This document shows positions 33,137 to 41,542 of a DNA stretch of 64,000 bases, in pieces. The translations under genes and the position numbers were made by a program. The notes under the pieces were generated by a model. That model was given only the letters and a program-made list of their open reading frames with translations. It had not been told where the DNA came from and ran no database searches. The stretch spans positions 1 to 64,000 of the forward strand of contig CANJQG010000004.1 of assembly GCA_947476405.1 (NCBI GenBank), written 5' to 3'. Numbering within the stretch: the stretch's first letter is position 1; each line of letters opens with the position of its first letter. Source of the stretch: Thiotrichales bacterium. GTDB taxonomy: Bacteria > Pseudomonadota > Gammaproteobacteria > Francisellales > CACEW01.

Positions 33137-33202
33137 TTAAATTAACGAGCATAACCCCATAAAAAGCAGTTGGCCTATTTTGTAATGAGTGATTTTAAAA
33201 AC

Positions 33203-33231
33203 TTGCATTCGCCCCTCTAAAAAACTATCAT
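33203..33231 (+). promoter_or_regulatory. Candidate promoter of the FAH-family gene
   Basis: TTGCAT (33203-33208), a 17-base spacer and TATCAT (33226-33231), 31 bases before the start codon. Confidence 0.5.
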
Positions 33232-33261
33232 TATTTTAAACGCATCCAATGGAAGATTGAA

Positions 33262-33855
33262 ATGGATAAAATAATTTGTGCAGGCAAGAACTACCTTGAT
33301 CATGCCAAAGAAATGCAAGAGGGTACGCCCGAGCGCCCTGTTTTGTTTTTAAAACCGCCGAGTGTTTTGAAAGTCTGCTCCGAATGGGATCAAACGCTGA
33401 ACCTTCACCTGCCTAATTTAGAAGATGAATTTCATTATGAGTGCGAACTGGTTTTTCAAATTAAAAATAATCAACTGGCTGCGGTGACGCTGGGCTTGGA
33501 TATGACCAATCGCAGTCTACAAAAACAAGCTAAATTAAGCGCAGGCCCCTGGACTCTAGGTAAGGTTTTTAAGGATGCTGCTTGCATTGGCCCCTGGCTT
33601 CCGATTCCGCCTGACTTAGCCGATTTGCACTTTGCTTTTTACGTGAATGATGAATTAAAACAAAAAGCCCAGGCGACGGATATGCGCATGAGCCCTGACG
33701 CACTCCTTGCTTATGCAGCTGAATATTTTCCGATTTGTGACGGAGATCTTCTTTTCACGGGGACCCCGGCTGGAGTTGGGCGCGTGCAGCCAGGTGATCG
33801 GGGCCGCTTATGCTTAAATAATCAGCATTATAGCGTTTACTATCTGCACCCCTAA
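33262..33855 (+). CDS. Fumarylacetoacetate hydrolase (FAH) family protein
   Basis: A 197-residue single-domain FAH fold. Typical marks are the opening KIICAGKNYLDHAKEM, metal-binding acids in LEDEFHYECELVFQI, LGLDMTNRSLQ, and the closing GDLLFTGTPAGVGRVQPGDR. Single-domain members act as acylpyruvate hydrolases or oxaloacetate tautomerases/decarboxylases on 2-oxo acids. The exact substrate cannot be told. It ends with a 4-base overlap with the convergent udp. Confidence 0.85.
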   Translation: MDKIICAGKNYLDHAKEMQEGTPERPVLFLKPPSVLKVCSEWDQTLNLHLPNLEDEFHYECELVFQIKNNQLAAVTLGLDMTNRSLQKQAKLSAGPWTLGKVFKDAACIGPWLPIPPDLADLHFAFYVNDELKQKAQATDMRMSPDALLAYAAEYFPICDGDLLFTGTPAGVGRVQPGDRGRLCLNNQHYSVYYLHP

Positions 33856-34631
33856 ATTAAGCCTCGCCGCTTCATATCAAATTCGATCGTTTTTACAGCC
33901 ATCGCACTCCAGATCTCGCGCAGATTACCCAGTGTATCGGTCGAGGGTTTTTCAGAAAAATTGCGATTGGCAACCACCCCGCAAAAACACGCCGCTTCTA
34001 GCCCTAAGACTCTGCACATCGTCAGCAAAGTCGCGGATTCCATTTCGTAATTAAGGGCACCTAATTTTTGCCATTCCAATAAAGTACCTTGAAATCGCTT
34101 AATAACATAATGGGCAAAATTGTCATAGCGCTCTTGACCTGGATAAAACGTATCCGCCGAAACGGTAATGCCCGCATGATATCGCAAGCCCAATTCTTTT
34201 GCAGCTTCCACAATACAGCCTGTCATTCCAAAGGAGGCAACCGCCGGAAATTCAACAGGAGCATAATGAGTCGACGCTCCATCCAAACGAACCGACGCTT
34301 CGGTTACAATCAAATCCCCTAATTCGATATGCGTTTGAATCGCACCGGTTGTCCCGATTCTTAAAAAATATTTAATGCCTAAATTGGCCAGTTCTTCAAT
34401 CACAATAGACGTCGATGGCCCCCCAATTCCCGTTGTACTGACGACAATCGACTGCCCCTTAAATTGCGCAAGATACGTCACGTAGCCGCGATGATTTGCA
34501 AGACACACGGCATTCTGATCAAAAGCCTGTGCTAAAATCGGCACACGGTCAGGGTCCCCAGAAACCAAAGCATAGCGGGCCTCCTTGATCATATCTTTTG
34601 AAATATTGAGATGATATTGAATGTCACGCAA
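33852..34631 (-). CDS. udp: Uridine phosphorylase-like nucleoside phosphorylase
   Basis: A 259-residue NP-I family phosphorylase that splits a nucleoside with phosphate to base and ribose-1-phosphate. Key segments are YALVSGDPDRVPILA (phosphate loop), IGTTGAIQTHIELGDLIV, and NYEMESATLLTMCRVLGLEA, which binds the ribose. Uridine is the most likely substrate from the overall match. TTG at 34631 is taken as start because the family keeps the HLNISKDMI region before the phosphate loop; no strong ribosome site is visible. The following 34632-34764 is an AT-rich divergent region. Confidence 0.88.
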   Translation of the reverse strand: MRDIQYHLNISKDMIKEARYALVSGDPDRVPILAQAFDQNAVCLANHRGYVTYLAQFKGQSIVVSTTGIGGPSTSIVIEELANLGIKYFLRIGTTGAIQTHIELGDLIVTEASVRLDGASTHYAPVEFPAVASFGMTGCIVEAAKELGLRYHAGITVSADTFYPGQERYDNFAHYVIKRFQGTLLEWQKLGALNYEMESATLLTMCRVLGLEAACFCGVVANRNFSEKPSTDTLGNLREIWSAMAVKTIEFDMKRRGLI

Positions 34632-34764
34632 ATTGATTCAGCCATTGAGCACGGATAATACATTCTAATTTTTTTATATAAGAAATGCAATTTAATATTG
34701 CAATTTACAAAATAATACTATAAAATTTTTTAAAATTATTATTTTAATTATTACAGGTATAAAA

Positions 34765-35892
34765 ATGGCAGGCTCTCCAACAATAAACACTCATTTACTG
34801 AGTTATCGACCCTCTGTTGAAAATGTTCTACGCATTATAAAGCATCCGGGCCCATGGTATTGCAGTACTGATTTATACACGGTTTATAATGCCCAAACAG
34901 AGATAAGCATCAAAAAAAAAATAAGTTTTAAAATAACAAAGGGATCTGTTTTAACCTTAAAAATTGGCAATGTTGAAATCACTTCTGATGATAAACATGC
35001 TTTAAAAAGCTCAGGTCGAAATATTATTTGCCCACTTCGCTATAAAACCAAGCGGCGAGAAGGCCTTCTGAATGGTTATTTACTCAACCTGAGTGCCCAG
35101 CCGATTCCCTATCAATATGTTGCAGAATCCTTACATATTTCAGCTGAAATGGGCGTCTTGAGCCTCGCCCTGTGCATAGACCATCTTTATTATGGTTGCA
35201 TTATGGCAAAAAAAGAGGGTGAACAAGTCAATGCCTGGTTTAAAAGCCGATCTACAAGCCCGTCCACAAGCTCTCTCACATTAACAACAAGATTGAGTAT
35301 TGCCCAGTGGACCATTGCAGCCCTCATCCAACTGCATCAGAATGGCTATATCCATCGCGATTTTAATGACACGAATGCAGTGGTTGATCTGTCAGCTGGG
35401 ACGGTCGCTTTGATTGATTTTGAATTTGCCTGCCGAATGGAAAGTGGCGCGAGCAAAGTAGCGCTAGATGTCGCGAGAACGAATGGTTTTACAGCGCCTG
35501 AAATTGAAGACGAGAGTCGCTATTCACAGGCAAGCGATGTGTATGCATTGGGATGTTATTTCCTTGCTATTTTATCGCAAGAAAGCGAAGCACTTGGGAG
35601 CGAAAAAAGGGCACCAGAATGGCAGGCTTCTTTTATGAAAGTAGGATTTTTAAAAACACAAGCTGACGCATTAGTCTTTTTGATTAGCCGGATGCGCGCG
35701 TCTGCTCCAAAAGAACGCCCTACTTGCAGGGAAGTCTTGGGTCAATTTTCAGCTATTTTTGAAGGTGAACCCCCTCTAGCAGCGGCTCTACCCTGCCCCA
35801 GAAGAGCAAAGCCTTTTTTCACAGAAATTGCACAGCTACCTGGAAGTGATTTTGGTTTTGATTTTATCTATACAGGAGGAGCAAGCTTATGA
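34765..35892 (+). CDS. Eukaryotic-like protein kinase fold protein with degenerate active site (possible pseudokinase)
   Basis: A 375-residue protein. The C-lobe of a protein kinase is clear: the catalytic loop reads HRDFNDTN (residues 197-204), the Mg2+ motif is DFE instead of DFG (218-220), the activation segment ends in TAPEIE (244-246), and helix F has ASDVYALG. The catalytic-loop Lys is replaced by Asn. The N-lobe is weak, with no clear glycine-rich loop and no obvious beta-3 Ala-x-Lys. It may therefore be a pseudokinase that scaffolds or regulates the second kinase-like protein, whose gene overlaps its end by four bases. AGGT lies before the ATG. Confidence 0.75.
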   Translation: MAGSPTINTHLLSYRPSVENVLRIIKHPGPWYCSTDLYTVYNAQTEISIKKKISFKITKGSVLTLKIGNVEITSDDKHALKSSGRNIICPLRYKTKRREGLLNGYLLNLSAQPIPYQYVAESLHISAEMGVLSLALCIDHLYYGCIMAKKEGEQVNAWFKSRSTSPSTSSLTLTTRLSIAQWTIAALIQLHQNGYIHRDFNDTNAVVDLSAGTVALIDFEFACRMESGASKVALDVARTNGFTAPEIEDESRYSQASDVYALGCYFLAILSQESEALGSEKRAPEWQASFMKVGFLKTQADALVFLISRMRASAPKERPTCREVLGQFSAIFEGEPPLAAALPCPRRAKPFFTEIAQLPGSDFGFDFIYTGGASL

Positions 35893-37073
35893 TGGATGAT
35901 TATGGAAGCATGCCAAAAGAGCCTGAAACCCCAATTAATCCAACACTAAAATCCATTACGATTATAAAACATCAACCTGCTTGCTGTTGCTTTTGCTGTA
36001 CAATTTCATCCTGTTGTCGACCGACTTTTTCGATGGGGGGAAGACAAGTAAGCGACCTGTCCTATACCTTAGAAAGAGAAAAAAACGGAACCGCAAAATC
36101 AGCCAAAATTAAATGGGGAACTGCTGAAGTTTTTGCAGACCGCCTTTTGTGCGCCCACCCCAACTTCAATGCCGTGTATACAATGGCCAGCAACCTAAAT
36201 GGTCACCGCGTCGATATCAAAGAGTATGTGATCGCAGTGAAAAGAAATGTTAAATCACAAGAGCGCGTTAAAGGCCCTTATCGAATCCCTTATTTTTCAA
36301 ATGACCAAGAGGGCCTTGAATGCGCAGAGAAAATGGGGCAAGCAGATTTAATTTGCCTTGAAGAAACTCGAAAAAAAGAAATGCTGTTTCACATGAGAAT
36401 CATGAAGAAAGTGCCTGGGATTCCACAACATTTTTTTTGCCTGAAACCACACGTAACGAAAGCAGAACGTATTCAAATCGCTGTTTCTGATGTGGATGAG
36501 CTCAAAAAAATGCATGATAGAATGATGATTCATGGAGATGTAAAGGGAGCGAATTATTTATGGGATAATGACCTTAAAAAAGCAACGCTAATCGACTTTG
36601 ATTTTTCAAAAGATTGGCCAATTAAACCTGATACACCGGTCAGGATAGACGGAACACATCGCTATATGGCGCCAGAAATACAGCTTATTGGTGTTTCTAA
36701 ACCGGGCGATATCTATGCACTGGGCAAAACTTTAATTGAAGTTTTGTGCCCATCCGGAAGCGAGTGGACTGAGATTAACCAAGAAACAAAAGCACCGAGA
36801 ATAGCTGTCACCAGGGAGATGATCGAAGAAGATTTAAAAAAAATCGGATTCAATCAACTTGAAGCGCCTCCACTTGCCGGATTATTACTCAGAATGATTG
36901 ACCCACTTCATTATAATCGTCCACTAATCAATGAAGTAAAGGATTTCATAGGGCGTATAACAGCTGAAAGTGGCCCCATTCCTCCACCCGCTCGCCAGCC
37001 CCCCTCTTTTCTTACCTGGATGTCGGCAGCAAGCTCAGGCAAAAACGCCGCGTGCGTTGCAGAAGCAAAGTGA
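35889..37073 (+). CDS. Eukaryotic-like protein kinase with N-terminal cysteine cluster
   Basis: A 394-residue kinase. It keeps the catalytic set: beta-3 Lys in IAVKRN (Lys118), a following Glu-rich helix, HGDVKGAN (Asp217, Lys219, Asn222), DFD in place of DFG (236-238), MAPE (261-263) and PGDIYALG. Residues 32-43 hold seven cysteines (ACCCFCC, then SSCC), a likely membrane-targeting lipidation patch if the protein reaches a eukaryotic host, or a metal site. The C-terminus is Pro/Ser-rich. Coupled to the preceding kinase-like gene and followed 41 bases later by nuoJ. Activity and host role are inferred. Confidence 0.78.
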   Translation: MMDDYGSMPKEPETPINPTLKSITIIKHQPACCCFCCTISSCCRPTFSMGGRQVSDLSYTLEREKNGTAKSAKIKWGTAEVFADRLLCAHPNFNAVYTMASNLNGHRVDIKEYVIAVKRNVKSQERVKGPYRIPYFSNDQEGLECAEKMGQADLICLEETRKKEMLFHMRIMKKVPGIPQHFFCLKPHVTKAERIQIAVSDVDELKKMHDRMMIHGDVKGANYLWDNDLKKATLIDFDFSKDWPIKPDTPVRIDGTHRYMAPEIQLIGVSKPGDIYALGKTLIEVLCPSGSEWTEINQETKAPRIAVTREMIEEDLKKIGFNQLEAPPLAGLLLRMIDPLHYNRPLINEVKDFIGRITAESGPIPPPARQPPSFLTWMSAASSGKNAACVAEAK

Positions 37074-37114
37074 ATGGGTTAGAATAAGCCAAATTGATTG
37101 ATGAAGCTTAAATT

Positions 37115-37717
37115 ATGGCGCAAACGATTCTTTTTGTTATTTTTGCATTGATTGCTCTTTTGAGTGGTTTAATGGTGGTCACTGCTCGCCATCCTGTCAA
37201 AGCAGTATTGAGCCTGGTCGTGACTTTTGGTGCAACGGCAGGAACCTGGATGTTATTGGAAGCTGAGTTTCTTTCGCTGGTCCTCATTGTCGTGTATGTC
37301 GGGGCGGTCATGGTTTTATTTCTGTTTGTCGTCATGATGCTGGATGTTGAAAAAGCAGAAAAAAAAGCAAATTTTGTCGATTACTGGCCTTTTGCCGTTG
37401 TCGTAGCCCTGCTCTTTTTTGTCATGCTGGTTAATTTGATGGGGCATATTACGCTTGCAACCCCTTCGCCAACCCTGGTGTTTGATGTCAGCAATGTTTT
37501 ACAGATTGGCCTCGCTTTATTTACCTTCTACTTGTATCCCTTTGAGTTAGCGGCAGTCATTTTGCTGGTCGCCATGATTTCGGCGATTGCATTAACCTTC
37601 CGCGGTGGCCGTCCAGGCAAAAAAACGCAAATCATCAGTGCGCAAGTGAAAGTCAAGGCGACAGATCGCCTCCGAATGGTTGACATGCCCACAGTCATGA
37701 AAGAGGTGAAAATATGA
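37115..37717 (+). CDS. nuoJ: NADH-quinone oxidoreductase subunit J
   Basis: A 200-residue membrane-arm subunit of complex I with five helices. VTARHPVKAVLSLVVTF and VYVGAVMVLFLFVVMML (the pi-bulge helix region) are diagnostic. The C-terminal tail after RGGRPGKK is somewhat extended. It overlaps nuoK by four bases. The genes normally before it (nuoA to nuoI) are not in the window. Confidence 0.95.
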   Translation: MAQTILFVIFALIALLSGLMVVTARHPVKAVLSLVVTFGATAGTWMLLEAEFLSLVLIVVYVGAVMVLFLFVVMMLDVEKAEKKANFVDYWPFAVVVALLFFVMLVNLMGHITLATPSPTLVFDVSNVLQIGLALFTFYLYPFELAAVILLVAMISAIALTFRGGRPGKKTQIISAQVKVKATDRLRMVDMPTVMKEVKI

Positions 37718-38016
37718 ACCTATTTGCGTATGTTGTTTTTGCAGCCGCTTTGTTTAGCTTAGGTATTGCGGGAATCCTCCTCAATCGTAAAAATTTGATT
37801 GTCCTCTTAATGTCGATGGAATTGATTTTACTTGCAGTAAATACCAATCTCGTTGCTTTTTCACATGGAATGCAAAGTATTGCAGGGCAGATTTTTGTGT
37901 TCTTTATTTTAACTGTCGCAGCCGCAGAAGCTGCGATTGGACTCGCGATTATCGTGGTTTTATTTCGATCTAAGCGAAATATTGGCATTGACCATCTGAA
38001 TGAATTAAAGGGGTAG
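37714..38016 (+). CDS. nuoK: NADH-quinone oxidoreductase subunit K
   Basis: A 100-residue, three-helix subunit, the usual length. Conserved Glu residues for proton transfer lie in LLMSMELILLAVN and VAAAEAAIGLAIIV. ATGA overlap with nuoJ. Confidence 0.97.
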   Translation: MNLFAYVVFAAALFSLGIAGILLNRKNLIVLLMSMELILLAVNTNLVAFSHGMQSIAGQIFVFFILTVAAAEAAIGLAIIVVLFRSKRNIGIDHLNELKG

Positions 38017-38020
38017 ACGC

Positions 38021-39982
38021 ATGCCAGCTCATATCAACGCACTCCTCCTGATTGCCTTATTAGCGCCGCTATTAGGCTCGCTTTTAAGTGGGCTATTTGG
38101 CCGATTTTTGAAGGAATGTGGTACCAATTGGATAACCATTCCTTTATTGGCCGTCTCGATGATCATTTCAATGGGTCTATTTATATTTGTTTGCAAAGCC
38201 AATCCACCCGCCTACATCATTCATTTATATGATTTTGCAGTATTTGATCAATTGCATTTCGGCATTGGCTTTTTAATTGATCGCCTGACTGTTTTTATGA
38301 TGATGATTGTCACCTTTGTTTCTTTTCTGGTCCACGTCTATTCCATGGGATACATGAAAGACGATACAGGCTATGCGCGATTTTTTAGCTATATCAGTGG
38401 CTTTACTTTTGCAATGCTGACATTGGTCATGGCGAATAATTTTTTACTCCTTTATTTTGGTTGGGAAGGCGTGGGATTATTTTCCTATTTGCTGATTGGA
38501 TTTTGGTTTCATCGTGAAAATGCGAATTATGCAAGTTTAAAAGCCTTTCTCGCAAATCGCGTGGGAGATCTTGGATTTTTACTCGGTATTGCAATGGTTT
38601 TATCTTATTTTGGCACCATTGATTATCAGACCACTTTTGCCATGATGCCGACCATGACTGGCCTCACTGTCAATCTATTTGGCTGTTCGATTAATATGAT
38701 TACAGTGATGGTCATTTTGCTTTTTATTGGTGCAATTGGAAAATCAGCGCAAATCCCTCTGCATATTTGGTTAGAGGGCTCAATGGAAGGTCCAACGCCC
38801 ATCTCCGCTTTGATTCATGCTGCAACAATGGTCACTGCAGGGGTTTTTATGGTGGCACGCTTATCACCGATGTTTGAATATTCAGACGCCGCGCTCAGTA
38901 TTGTCTTGATCATTGGCGCGTTGACTTGCTTTTTTATGGGCCTATTAGGGCTGGTTCAGACCGATATCAAGCGGGTTGTGGCGTATTCTACCCTCTCGCA
39001 ATTGGGGTATATGATGGTGGCGCAAGGTGCATCCGCTTATGCAGTGGGCATGTTTCATTTGATGTCACATGCCGCTTTCAAAGCCTTACTATTCCTAGCA
39101 GCAGGCTCTGTGATTGTGGCCATGCATCACGAACAAGATATGCGTAAAATGGGAGGCCTCGCGCGTAAAATGCCCATCACCTACATTTGTATGTTGATTG
39201 GCGCGCTGGCGCTGTGTGGCATTCCGCCTTTTTCTGGTTTTTTCTCCAAAGATATGATTATTGATGCAGTACACAACTCTCTGATTCCAGGTCATACCTT
39301 TGCATTTATACTCGTCGGCTCAGCTACTTTAGTGACCGCGCTGTATACGTTCAGGATGTTTTTTATGGTATTTCATGGCAAGCCACGCATGACTGCTGAA
39401 GAATATCATCATGTTAAGGAATCTCCCTGGACAATTACCTTACCCCTGATCATTCTCGCTGTTCCTTCTGTTTTGGCAGGCCTATTCTTTATGCATCCCG
39501 CTTTAAATAACTTTTTTGGCTCCAGCATTTTCATTCTCCCAGCCCATCAAACCATGGCAGCATTACACGCTTTGTATCAAACACCCTGGCAGTTTTTTGT
39601 AGAAAATTCGACAGATTGGCCTTGCCTGCTGGCTTTTTTAGGCATTATTTTAAGTTATATTGCTTATGTACGTTACCCCAGCATTCCTGGAAAGCTGTCG
39701 CGCACTGTGCCTTTCTTACAAACTTTTCTAATCAAAAAATATTATATTGACTCCACTTATGATTATTTCTTTACCGGCGTGGCGCGATTATTTGGATTAA
39801 TCAGTTATCGGATAGGTGATATTTTTCTGATTGATCGCAGCATGGTTGAGGGCTCTGCCCGTGGATTTTCAAACTTAGGACTGATTTTTAAACGCTGGCA
39901 GACGGGCCTCCTTTATCACTATACTTTAGCGATGGTGACAGGCGTACTCGTCATTCTGTTTCTCATTTGGTTTAACCACTAG
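38021..39982 (+). CDS. nuoL: NADH-quinone oxidoreductase subunit L
   Basis: A 653-residue antiporter-like subunit, the distal end of the complex I membrane arm. It has YFGWEGVGLFSYLLIGFW with the key Glu, IGKSAQIPLHIWL with the key Lys, EGPTPISALIHAATMVTAGV, and the C-terminal extension that becomes the long lateral helix. Five bases separate it from nuoK. DabB at 60.7-62.2 kb is a distant, shorter relative. Confidence 0.97.
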   Translation: MPAHINALLLIALLAPLLGSLLSGLFGRFLKECGTNWITIPLLAVSMIISMGLFIFVCKANPPAYIIHLYDFAVFDQLHFGIGFLIDRLTVFMMMIVTFVSFLVHVYSMGYMKDDTGYARFFSYISGFTFAMLTLVMANNFLLLYFGWEGVGLFSYLLIGFWFHRENANYASLKAFLANRVGDLGFLLGIAMVLSYFGTIDYQTTFAMMPTMTGLTVNLFGCSINMITVMVILLFIGAIGKSAQIPLHIWLEGSMEGPTPISALIHAATMVTAGVFMVARLSPMFEYSDAALSIVLIIGALTCFFMGLLGLVQTDIKRVVAYSTLSQLGYMMVAQGASAYAVGMFHLMSHAAFKALLFLAAGSVIVAMHHEQDMRKMGGLARKMPITYICMLIGALALCGIPPFSGFFSKDMIIDAVHNSLIPGHTFAFILVGSATLVTALYTFRMFFMVFHGKPRMTAEEYHHVKESPWTITLPLIILAVPSVLAGLFFMHPALNNFFGSSIFILPAHQTMAALHALYQTPWQFFVENSTDWPCLLAFLGIILSYIAYVRYPSIPGKLSRTVPFLQTFLIKKYYIDSTYDYFFTGVARLFGLISYRIGDIFLIDRSMVEGSARGFSNLGLIFKRWQTGLLYHYTLAMVTGVLVILFLIWFNH

Positions 39983-39994
39983 GACGATACACAT

Positions 39995-41530
39995 ATGTTG
40001 ACCCATTTATTAAGTTTGCTAATTTGGTTGCCAATGGTCTTTGGCCTAGTGCTCTTGCTTTTGAATGCAATCAAACTCAGAACCTCGGCCATTAAAGGCT
40101 TGGGACTGATTTTTTCCCTGGTGATTTTAGGCTTATGTGTGCTGCTGTACGGGCATTTTGATGCAACAAGTTTTTTGCTGCAATTCAATGAAAGTCATGA
40201 TTGGATCCCTATTCTGAATATTCATTATGCACTCGGTGTAGATGGGCTCTCTGTCCTTTTTATTTTACTGACTTGTTTTACCAATCTGATTATTGTCCTT
40301 TCCGCCTGGAAACATGTCGAAAAAAACGTTGCTGAATATATTGCGATTTTCTTATTTTCAACTGGAATTTTGAATGGTATCTTTGCGGCGCAGGATGCAA
40401 TCCTTTATTATTTTTTCTGGGAAGCATCCATGATTCCGCTGTATTTAGGTGTGGGAATTTGGGGCGGTGAACGTCGGGCTTATGCGGCTTTAAAATTCTT
40501 TTTATATAATATGCTGGGCTCACTCGCAATGCTGATTGGCTTTGTCTATTTATATTTGATTTCAGGCAGCTTTAGTTTGAGCGTTTGGCAAGGCTTGAGT
40601 TTATCACCCTGCGCGGTCAATCTTTTATTCTTTGCGTTCTTCTTATCTTTTGCAGTGAAAATGCCAATGTGGCCACTCCATACCTGGTTTGCAGACTTTC
40701 ATGCTGAAGCCCCTGCGGGAGGCTCGATTGCATTGGCAGCTTTAATGTTGAAGAATGGCGGATATGGTTTTCTACGCTTCAATCTACCGATGGTTCCTGC
40801 TATTACTTCAGGCTTTGATTGGCTCTTGATTGGATTAGCACTGATTGCCGTCGTCATCGTTGGATTTTCGGCTTTGGCGCAAAAAGATATGAAACGTTTG
40901 ATCGCCTATTCATCCGTCTCACATATGGGCATTGTGACACTGGGTATTTTCATGGTGATGATGATTTTAATGGGTTCAAATACGATGCTTCTGTCCGCAC
41001 ATACTGCGGCTGTATTGAGCGTGCAGGGCGCGATTTTTCAAATGATTAGCCATGCATTTGCTTCGGGCGGACTCTTTATTCTGCTGGCCTGTCTGGCTGC
41101 ACGATTTGGCTCGTCTTTTATTCAAGATTATCAGGGGTTGGCAAAAACCATGCCGGTCTTTGCAGCCTTCTTTGTGCTCTTTGCAATGGCAGGCGTGGGT
41201 TTGCCTGGAACAACCGGATTTGTGGGTGAGTTTTTTGTCATTTTGGCGGCGCTCCAGAGTCATTTCTGGGTCGCATTGATCGCAGGCTGCACTTTAATAA
41301 TCAGCCCAGCCTATATGCTCTGGCTTTTAAAACGCGTCATTTTTGGTGAAGTCCCTGCACAAAATATCAATCGAGTTTACAAAGGCCTCTCCTGTACAGA
41401 ATGGATCATGATGATTTTACTGGCCGTTCCCGTTTTATATTTCGGGATCTATCCCCATTTTATTTTAAATTTAACAGCAGTCAGCAGCAGCCATTTAGTG
41501 GATTTGGTCTCTGCGAAATTGGTTCATTAA
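39995..41530 (+). CDS. nuoM: NADH-quinone oxidoreductase subunit M
   Basis: A 511-residue proton-pumping subunit with about 14 helices. YFFWEASMIPLYLGVGIWGG carries the conserved Glu, and FAVKMPMWPLHTWFADFHAEAP carries the Lys and the helix-break region. GLPGTTGFVGEFF is typical near the end. Length agrees with E. coli (509). Confidence 0.97.
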   Translation: MLTHLLSLLIWLPMVFGLVLLLLNAIKLRTSAIKGLGLIFSLVILGLCVLLYGHFDATSFLLQFNESHDWIPILNIHYALGVDGLSVLFILLTCFTNLIIVLSAWKHVEKNVAEYIAIFLFSTGILNGIFAAQDAILYYFFWEASMIPLYLGVGIWGGERRAYAALKFFLYNMLGSLAMLIGFVYLYLISGSFSLSVWQGLSLSPCAVNLLFFAFFLSFAVKMPMWPLHTWFADFHAEAPAGGSIALAALMLKNGGYGFLRFNLPMVPAITSGFDWLLIGLALIAVVIVGFSALAQKDMKRLIAYSSVSHMGIVTLGIFMVMMILMGSNTMLLSAHTAAVLSVQGAIFQMISHAFASGGLFILLACLAARFGSSFIQDYQGLAKTMPVFAAFFVLFAMAGVGLPGTTGFVGEFFVILAALQSHFWVALIAGCTLIISPAYMLWLLKRVIFGEVPAQNINRVYKGLSCTEWIMMILLAVPVLYFGIYPHFILNLTAVSSSHLVDLVSAKLVH

Positions 41531-41542
41531 AGGGATATACCT

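Noticed and set aside
37108..37335. Thr/Asn-rich frame antisense to nuoJ, and similar antisense frames opposite atpA, nuoM and cyoB
   Set aside because: Their composition is the mirror image of hydrophobic or highly conserved coding sequence, they lack ribosome sites, and the opposite-strand genes are certain.
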